Origin: Myxocyprinus asiaticus
Taxonomy: Eukaryota; Chordata; Actinopteri; Cypriniformes; Catostomidae
Assembly: GCF_019703515.2 (NCBI RefSeq)
Contig: NC_059374.1
Span: 19,141,095 to 19,205,094, forward strand
Direction of reading: 5' to 3'
DNA: 64,000 nt
Below are positions 49,001 to 59,100 of the stretch, piece by piece (the stretch's first letter is position 1; every line of letters begins with the position of its first letter). A program made the position numbers and the translations under genes. The notes under the pieces were generated by a model, which saw nothing but the letters and a program-made list of their open reading frames with translations, did not search any database and had not been told where the DNA came from.

Positions 49001-52000
49001 TCGTGATTTCGGTGGTATTTTGCGGTCTGATTCATCACAGCAACAAGCTCCACCACAGTGCACTGTGTCTTTCTGTCCAGGGCAGAGACAGCGCTTAACA
49101 CTCTGGAGACGAGCAAACACACCAGGGTAGTCGGTTTAGCCAGCCAAGATAAAAATTTAAAAAAAAAAACAGTGGTGCGTGCTTAATAAGATAATTACGA
49201 TAACCTGAAGGAAGAGCAAAGACATGCGCTCTTTCTTTTTTTTTTTTTTTGGTCATTTAACTTTTTTATTTCAGATTTTTAATAACTCTTACATCAAAAA
49301 AAACAAACAAAACAGAAAATATAAAATTCAAAACTTACACAAAAAAAAGAGAGGAACAGTGTACTCTAAGTATCCCAGAAAACTACTCCATCTCTTTTTC
49401 TCAATATCATTCCTGCAGCATTAATGCAGCCCACAATATCCAAACCAGATTGTGCTTTAGAAATCCCCTTACGTAGGACAGACTTATCTCCAAGAAGACA
49501 AAATCTTGGGGAACAGGGTAAGGACTGGTCTAACCACTCAATGGTCTTAACAACTTTTGTCCAGAGATATGCCTTCTGAGCATTCTTTCACTGAGCTGGC
49601 AAGCAAGTCTTTACATAATGACAAAATATTAGGCATGTCATAAAATCTTGATATATATCGATTATTGATCGGCATGTTAATTTATCTATACATTTTTGAG
49701 GCATCAATATATTAACATTAGCCATCATTTAAATCAGAAGCCTAATATGCATGCTTTCCGCTTCTGTTTAATGACTGGCGTAATAGCGTTGGGAGACCAC
49801 AAGGGGGTGATGTAACATTTACTGAAGCAGGTCGCAAGGCACAGGTATAACAACATAGGATGGGTATTTTAGAACTCTTTATGTATCTTTAAAGAGTTTT
49901 CATTCAAGCTGTCAAACATAAAAAGACACTTTGTAACTGATGCATATACACAACACATTTACATAATATGATCCACTGATAATGTGAGTAAATAATCTTT
50001 GTCCTTTGATAATGATTTGGGTCAAATTTAATGGAAAACTATGCGAGTTACGCTTCGTGGTGCTGCAGATTTCTGAGCAGGCTCAAGAGACAGCGATAGG
50101 GGTGGGTAAAAATATCTATTTTTCTGGTGTATCGCGATCTTTATTTGAACAATCTCGATGTCGATTCTAATAAATCCTAAGATCGATTCAAGTAAAGCAC
50201 ATGCCAAAGCTGGCTTTGACACGTGATATGCTTTAAATGCATTTGCGCGGTGCAGTTGAATCCTGGTCTTCATGTAAGTATGGTGCGTGACATAACAGAA
50301 GCTCGCGATAGTGATGTGCTCTGCTCTATTGTAGTGTATTTCTAGAGCACGCGCTTCAACCAGGCTTCCCTCACTATCTGCGCTGATCACAAGGCTTACC
50401 TTGATATCATAGCGCAGACTTCTAAACTTAAGACCTATTTGAATTCTGAAAATTTCTAGTTTAAAGCCCTATTGAGGAAGACAAGAAGTCAAACATCTCA
50501 AACAGCCGGAACAGCCCTGACATTCTATTCAGCACTAATGAGGAAAAACACACTGCATGTGCCAAAAAATAAATAAATAATAATAATTTAAAATCATCAC
50601 TCTTGGATACATTAAGATTTTACAGTAGTTACAATAACTATGGTATTTTGACAGAAATGTTATAGTTTAAAATAATGTATTATACATTTTTACTACAACT
50701 GTGGCAGGTTTTAAAAAAAAGACTATCTACATTGACCTAACCACAGTAATTATTACTTAGCGTAAATCATTAGGAGCCTGATGAAAGAAAAATGATATCT
50801 TTTGAGTTGGAAAGAAAATGTTTTACTAGCTATGTCCCAACTCAGTAAAGTGCTATACTGTAGCATCAGAATATAATAATTAGCCCTATAAAAATAAGGT
50901 GTTAATTATATTTAGTTTGAATTCACATAGTATCTTAAAGTAAACATTCAGTGTTGAATTCAAAAGGTTCCGGATGCTAAGATTATGCAAATTATGCAAG
51001 TAAACAATAAACATGTAAGAAAATATATACAGTGCATTCAGAAAGTATTCTGACCCCTTCATTTTTTTCACATTTTGTTATGTTGCAGCCTTATGCTAAA
51101 ATGCTTTAAATTATTTTTTTTCTCACATCAATCTACACTCCATACCCCATAATGACAAAGAAAAACCCAGATTTTTGACCACTTTGCAAATTTATTAAAA
51201 AGAAAAACTGAAATATCACACTGACATAAGTATTCAGACCCTTTGCTATGACACTTGAAATTTAGCTCAGGTGTATCCCATTTCTCTGGATCATCTTTGA
51301 GATGTTTCTACACTTTGAATGGAGTCCAACTGTGGCAAATTCAATTGATTGGACATGATTTGGAAAGGCACACACCTGTCTATATAAGGTCTCACAGCTG
51401 AAAATGCATATCAGAGCAAAAACTAAGCCATGAGGTCAAAGGAACTGCCTGCAGAGCTCAGAGACAGGATTGTGTCGAGGCACAGATCTGGGGAAGGCTA
51501 CAAAAAACAATTGGCTGCACTGAAGGTTCCCAAGAGCACAGTGGCCTCCATAATTCATAAATGGAAGAAGTTTGGAACAACCAGGACTCTTCCTAGAGCT
51601 GGTCGCCTGACCAAACTGAGCAATCGGGGGAGAAGGGCCTTAGTAAGAGAGGTGACCAATAACCCGATGGTCACTCTGGTTGAGCTACAGAGATCATGTG
51701 TGGAGATGGGAGAAACTTGCACAAGGACAACCATCACTGCAACATTCCACTGATCTGGGTTTTATGGAAGAGTGGCCACACAAAAGCCTCTCCTCAGTGA
51801 AAGACACATGAAAGTCTACTTGGAATTTGCAAAAAAGCAAAGTCAAAGTCCTCTCAGACAGTGAGAAACAAGATTCTCTGTTCTGATGTAACAAAGATTG
51901 AACTGTTTGGCCTCAATTCCAAGTGTCATGTCTGGAGGAAACCAGGCACTGCTCATCACCTGCACAATATCATCCCAACGGTGAAGCATGGTGGTGGCAG

Positions 52001-53059
52001 CATCATGTTGTGGGGGTGTTTTTCAGCTGCAGGGACTGGGGGACTGGTCAGGGTTGAAGGAAAGCTGAATGCAGCAATATACAGAGATATCCTTAATGAA
52101 AACCTGGTCCAGAGTGCTCATGGCCTCAGACTGGGCTGAAGGTTCACCTTCTAACAGGACAATGACCCCAAGCACAGAGCTAAGCCAATACAAGTGTGGC
52201 TTAGGGACAACTCTGTGAATGTCCTTGAGAGGCCCAAACAGAGCCCAGACTTGAACCTAATCAAACATCTCTGGAGAGACCTTAAAATTGCTGTTCACTG
52301 ACGGTCCCCATCCAACCTGAGAGAGCTTAAGAGGATCTGCAGTGAAGAATGGCAGAAAATCCCCAAATCCAGATGTGCAAAGCTTGTCGCGTCATACCCA
52401 AAAAGACTTGAGGCAGTAATCGCTGCCAAAGGTGCTTCAACTAAGTACTGAGTTAAAGGTCTGAATACTTATGTCAATGTGATATTTTAGTTTTTATTCT
52501 TAATAAATTTGCAAAGTTATTTGCATAAGGCTGCAACATAACAAAATATGAAAGAAAATGAAGGGGTCTGAATACTTTCTGAATGCACTGTATATACGCA
52601 ATACAATATCTGCAATTTGTCATATATTAAGACATCATATTTATTGGGGCCTGGGTAGCTCAGCTGACTACCACCCCTGGAGTCGCGAGTTCGAATCCAG
52701 GGTGTGCTGAGTGACTCCAGCCAGGTCTCCTAAGCAACCAAATTGACCCGGTTGCTAGGGAGGGTAGAGTCACATAGGGTAACCTCCTCGTGGTCGCGAT
52801 TAGTGGTTCTCGCTCTCAATGTGGCGCGTGGTAAGTTGTGTGTGGATCGCGGAGAGTAGCATGAGCCTCCACATGCTGTGAGTCTCCGCGGTGTCATGCA
52901 CAATGAGCCACGTGACAAGATGCACAGATTGACGGTCTCAGAAGCGGAGGCAACTGAGACTTATCCTCCGCCACCTGGATTGAGGTGAGTAACCGCGCCA
53001 CCACGAGGACCTACTAAATAGTGGGAATTGGGCATTCCAAATTGGGAGAAAAGGGGATA

Positions 53060-53121
<62 letters not shown>

Positions 53122-56100
53122 TGATGTAATGCATGTCATTTGTGCATTTTTAAAAATCTAAAATGTGACCAAAATTAAAAAACTAATAATGAAATAAAAT
53201 TTGTCAAACAATATTTTTTTTTAATTGCGATTAATCACAAAATATGCTTCATTCAGATGTATTTATTGTTTTTCGGTCATTTACACACAACCTACCCTAC
53301 AACAGAAAATGAACACAGCACAATTCAAAATATGTAAATAAAATAAAAATTAAATTAAATTAAATTAAATAAAAAAAATATATATATATATATATATTAG
53401 TTGTATGTGTATTATGACAGGACATATTTGTTTCCTTTTATGGTGTTTTAACAGACATGTGGAGTGGAGTCCAGTGGAATTAAATGGCTCTGGTCATGTG
53501 ACTATTTGCACCACTCATGCGGAAAAAAAATCTTCACTGTCATTTACAATAGACCTTTTTCACACTCCGGGTTTTGGAACACGGAAGTAAACGTTTGCAG
53601 GGTAAACTTTGACAGCAGTGAATGGGAGTTCACAGCAAATATTATTTTCACTTACTCATTTGCTCCAAGACTAAAAGAAAAAATCCACTATTACGTTTGA
53701 ATGACTTTCCAGAAGAGGAAAAAAAACAGAGAGTAGTGGATTAAGACAGTAAAATGGGAGAAGATGCCACATTTACTGTCACTCTCTCAGCAGCTGTAAT
53801 AGAAACCCCCTCGCAGCTGTGGTAATTCATTTTTTAAAGCTAATACCAGGGTAATATAACACAAAGCATTATGTTTTAAATTTACATTCAATATTTAAAA
53901 AAATTATAATATTAAAAAAAAAATTACGATTTACGCTGTTAAATAAGGTGGAAACGCGTTATCACAATCCGTGACAAAGCTCTATTGACAACTCTGTGTA
54001 AAATACATCAACAACTCCTTTTAGACACCTTTCACCCCATTCGGTGGGATTAAATGGGCTAATAACAGTGTAGATTACCTGCAGGGTTCCAGCATCTTCT
54101 GCTATTCTACACTGGCTTGTGCACTATCAAACGCACTATTTACAGAGACACTGTGACAGAACCTTGGAGACTGTACACAGCAGGGTTTCCGTTAGCTGGA
54201 AATGTCTGACAAATTCAAAAATTATTTGCGCTGCCACGGAGGACTTTCCCGACAGTTTGCGAAGTTCAAAGCAGCCTGCATTATTCCCGTCTCGCGTGCC
54301 AGTTTAAAACTCTTCCTTTAGAGCATCGGTTGATTAATAGGCGAGTAGATCCTGAAATTCATGCACAAACTCAACGGAACAGTTACTTGATGATAACATG
54401 TAAACAAACAACATAAACGAAAGGCTCACACCTGTTTGGGGTGATTCAATCAGAAGTGGACAAGCGAGACATCACCATTATAACTGATTGTATTATGCTC
54501 CTTTTTTTGACCACTTGTGTTTGGATTTCGTGGGAGAGGCTCTGGTATAATGACACATTAATCATTAGGCCTATGTCAGTGTATTATTGCATGATATAGC
54601 GCAAAAAGTAAAAGAAGAAAAAGAAAGCACTTAAACACGCACCGTTTCTCTTAATTATACTTGCATTTAATCTAAGCACAAACATGATATTACAAGCAGA
54701 ATTCAAAGTAATTTAGTGTAATACCTGAATTAAGATGAGTGGAATTTTCTGGAAATTTTCCCAATTTATCCAGCAAACTTTATCATTCCTGGACACGTTG
54801 GCCAGCACTAAAACTCTGGTGCGCAGTGCAAGGCAGGTGTTCATATGGTGTTCATGTCACGAGCACTATCTGTGTTTTTTGTGTGCTTGTTTCATTCTAA
54901 ATGTTCCCCTTCTTTGCTAAATTGATAAAATGCTTGGCACAGGTCTCAGCATGTCTCCCACCATCTTCTTCACGACGGTCAATGCATGGTTTATTATAAG
55001 GGTCATATAAGGATGTGCGTTAACGACGTAAAAAAAAAAAAAATAGTGCCATTAAAGGAATACTTAGACAGCTCTAAAAATTTATAATTTAATATTGTAC
55101 CAAGAAGGTCCCCTGTATTATTTACAGCTTTAGCTGAGAATTTCTTTAATGAGCAGCAATAAGGACAATGTAACTGAAATATACCCATATGAATCGATAT
55201 TGAATCAAAATCGCAATCAAATCGAGAGCTTTTGAATCAGAATCTCATAGAATCTGGAAATCTGTATCAATACCCAGCCCTAGACGGCGAGCCCACGGTG
55301 CGTGCGTACATACTTTCATAGAAAATATATTTTTTTAAATAATAATTTTAGAATGCGACATGTCGTCCATCAGACACATCCGGTGTGCGATCCCCTTTAA
55401 TTTACCCTGCTGCTCACGCTTTACCAAATTTTTGTTGAGAAACATGTTTGAAAAGACAAAGACTATTGTGCAAGGGTAGCCCTACTTATATTTCCCAATA
55501 TGTAATGATAATCATCAGGAAAATCTTCCTATTATCAATGCGTGAAAAAGGCATCGATTCCAAGTCTACAAAATGAGTCATTATATTCTGAATATCCCAT
55601 TTTTGCAATACAGCAGCCAAAGACGTCTGTCTGACATATTTATATATCTCCCCCTTTTGAGTACTCGTGTAGACAAAATGACCAAAATGCCCATTCGTAG
55701 CTGGTACAATGAGTTCTTTTGAGGAAGAACTAATCTCTGGATTTGCTAAAGTATGCCAGGTATGTGGCATTAAATCTTTGAAAGATATTCAGAGTTTTGT
55801 TTGAGGCACAATGCAAATATATGACATTTAATTTTTTTCCACACTGGTCTATTATTGTGGTATATGCCTTTTTACTAAATGTCACGTAAAACAAAATTGT
55901 GAGTGGTCTGACAATCTCTTCCCCTTTTAAGTTATTCTGGGGAAATATAAGCTACAAAGTAGACCAGAATTTATACAGATAGTCAAACGTCAAGCTCTGC
56001 AAGACTAGAGTGAAGGTACTTTGGTAAGTGACTGATTCAGCATTCACACTGGCCCTCAGTTTACCCACTTTAATAGTGAAGCTGAGGATCTCAATGCCCA

Positions 56101-59100
56101 TCCGACCCACATCAGGAGCTGCGACTTCCCTCACCAGCTGGGCAAACTGATCTCTGTCCTGGTAGATCTGCTCCACTGTTAAGGTTCCTGTGGTTATAAA
56201 AGCAACAAAACATTAGCTTCACAGAGTCACAAACAAATATGTTTATTTTAAAGGAGGCTATTATAATTTAGGTTAGTAATTTATTAACCTAAGATAGAAC
56301 GTAAATGTCCCTCCAGGGTTTGCAGGACCACAGCCTTGATTTCCATGACAGACTTTCCCAGAAACTGCTCACAGGCAACAGCCAGCAAGTCATGGTCAGT
56401 CATAACCTTGACCTGACAAAAAGAAGAGGTTCTTTCATGTAAAATTTAATTTCTATTGCTATTTTGAAATATAAATGGTGTACTATGTAAATATACTGTG
56501 ACTTTCATACCTCAAAACTTCCTCTCTATTCCAAAATAAATATTTATTGAAACTAAGAGGTACAAATGACTTGTTCTGAACTTCTGCAACTTTTTTTTTT
56601 TTACATCAAACATTTACACGTTCACCCACTTTAACATGTCAACAACACCCATTTGGTGTTCAGAAACATGGCCCACCCAGTCACAATAAAGTAATAAGAA
56701 GGAAGCAGGATAGATACTATTACACAATATTGGACGATAACATCAGAAGAACAAGATACATTATTCTAGTTGCAAAATAACTAATGGTTAAAGTAAGATT
56801 TTAGGGGAGGTTCGCAAAATATTGTGCTGGCTGTGTGTAGCACCTGCAGCTCTGCATATCCGTCCAAAGGATCCCAACGTTTGAAGTTGAAGTTTTGCGA
56901 TTGTTTCGTGACAATGTATCTGTCACAATGTAAACCAGATTTTACAAAGAGCATTACAAAGAAGATGAGGCAGCGACAAATATATTGGACCCAACAGGAA
57001 ACCCACAATCCGAGAGTGTTGTTACTCATTTCACATGTGAAAGGGCCTTTACATAGAAGTCTTAAAAGAATAGCACAACAATGGTTAAGAAACCTTTACT
57101 AGCATTATAAATGGACTTTACAGGAAAAACATGCTTTTATGTTACGCATGACACAACAGAGCGTAACAGTGCCTGTCCACTTTTTCAACCGTCTTAGTCC
57201 CAGAAGTATTTTTCCCATTAATTTCTTCCATAGGGATTTCATAAAATCCTTCAGAGAAGAGTTATAAGCCATGAACCAAACCAATGCAAATGACGTAATC
57301 GAATTTAAAAACGATGGAAAAATACAAAACTATTGATTTTATTAGCTCTAGTTTATACTGTAAGTTACTGTAAAAAATCTACTCCCTTATGAAGAAAATG
57401 AATAGGATTTTTACTTATGGAACCAGACTGCTGCACTATATACAGAGGCAAGAAAAATATGCGAACCCTTTGGAATTGGCCGGTTTTCTGCATTAATTGG
57501 TCATAAAATATGATTTCATCTTCATCAAAGTCACAAGTATAGACAAACACAATGTGCTTGAGCTAACAACACACAAACAATTATAGTCTTTCATGTCTTT
57601 ATTGAACACATCCCATTGAACATTCACAGTGCTGTGGAAAAAGTAGGTAAACCCTTGAATTTAATAACTGGTCAATCCTCCTTTTGCATTAATAACCTCA
57701 AACAAGTGTTTTCGCTAGCTATGGATTAGACCGGCACAAAGTTCAGAAGGAATTTTGGACCATTCTTCCATGCAGAACTGCTTCAGCAAAGCCATATTCT
57801 TAGGTCTGGGCTCTGACTGGGCCACTCCAAATCATGATGCTCCCTCCACTGTAATTCACCACTGGGATGATGTTTTCATGTTGGTATGTGGTGCTGTTTT
57901 TACACCATACATAGGGCTGTGTGTTCTTCCCAAACAATTCAACCTTAGTTTCATCAGTCCACAAAACATTTTCCCAGGAGTGTTGTGGATTGTAAGGTGG
58001 CCTTTGGCAAACTTCAGGCAGGCAGGAATGTTTTTGCTGGAAAGCAGCAGCTTCCTTTGTGGTGTCCTGCCATGGACACCATGCCTGTTTAATGTTTTCC
58101 GTATGGTAGACTCATGAACAGAGATGTTAACCAGTTCCAGTGATTCCTTCAAGTCTTTAGCTGTCACTCAAGGTTTCTTTTTTACCTCATTGAAAGTTTT
58201 GCTGTGTGCCCTTTGAGTACTTGGCTGGACGGCCACTTCTAGGGAGAGTAGCCACAGTACTAAATCATCTCCATTTATAGACAGTTTATCTAACTGTGGA
58301 CAGATGAATATCTAAGCTCTTCGAGATAACTTTGTAATCCTTTCAAGCTTTATGCAAAGCAACAATTCTTGATTGTAGGTCTTCTGAGATCTCTTTTTGC
58401 AAGGCACGGTCCACGTCAGCAGATGCTTCTTCTGTATAGCAAACTCAAAATGTTTGAGTGCTTTTTTATAAGTAAAACTGTCAAAGTAGCTCTAACCAAC
58501 ACCTCTAATCTCGTTTCATTAATTGGATGCTAGGTTTGCTAACTCCTGACTCTAATTAGCTTTTGTTGATGTCATTAGCCTAAGGGTTCCTATACATTTT
58601 CGAACTTACACTGTGAATGTTTGAATGATGTATTCAATATGTACAAGAACAATACAATGATTTGTGTGTTATTAGTTAAAACAGATTGTTTTTGTCCATT
58701 ATTGTAACTTAGATTAAGATCAAACCAGATTTTAAGACAAATTTATACATTATAGAAATGTAATAATACAAGTGATAACACAATAACAAATACAGCTGTG
58801 GTTGGACTGGGAGAGAATTGCCATGTTCAGAATAGCAATACCATATTCTTAATATTTCTTAGGAATATAGATCATACTTAGTAAGAAATAGTAAGAATCT
58901 TAGCCAATGCTTACTTGAGCGACTCCTGTAACTGTGATGGCAACTCCTTCAGCTGTCTCCACATCTTCACACTTTGGCTGTAATGTCATAATCTCTAGTG
59001 TAATTCTAGTGAGAAAAAATACCAGAGGGTGAACAAACGTACTATTAAACTAGAGGTAGACCGATATATCGGTTTGACTAATTAATCAGTGCCGATAGTT

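Larger units (their letters stand above)
50097..55282. mobile_element. hAT-type element of 5.2 kb holding nested Tc1 and SINE
   Basis: TAGGGGTGGGTAAAAATAT at the left and ATCAATACCCAGCCCTA at the right are inverse. Flanks GACAGCGA (50089-50096) and GACGGCGA (55283-55290) form an 8-bp duplication with one mismatch. Removing the Tc1 (51030-52590) and the SINE (52647-53113) leaves about 3.2 kb. I do not recognise a transposase in it. It makes up most of flot2 intron 5. Confidence 0.72.
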
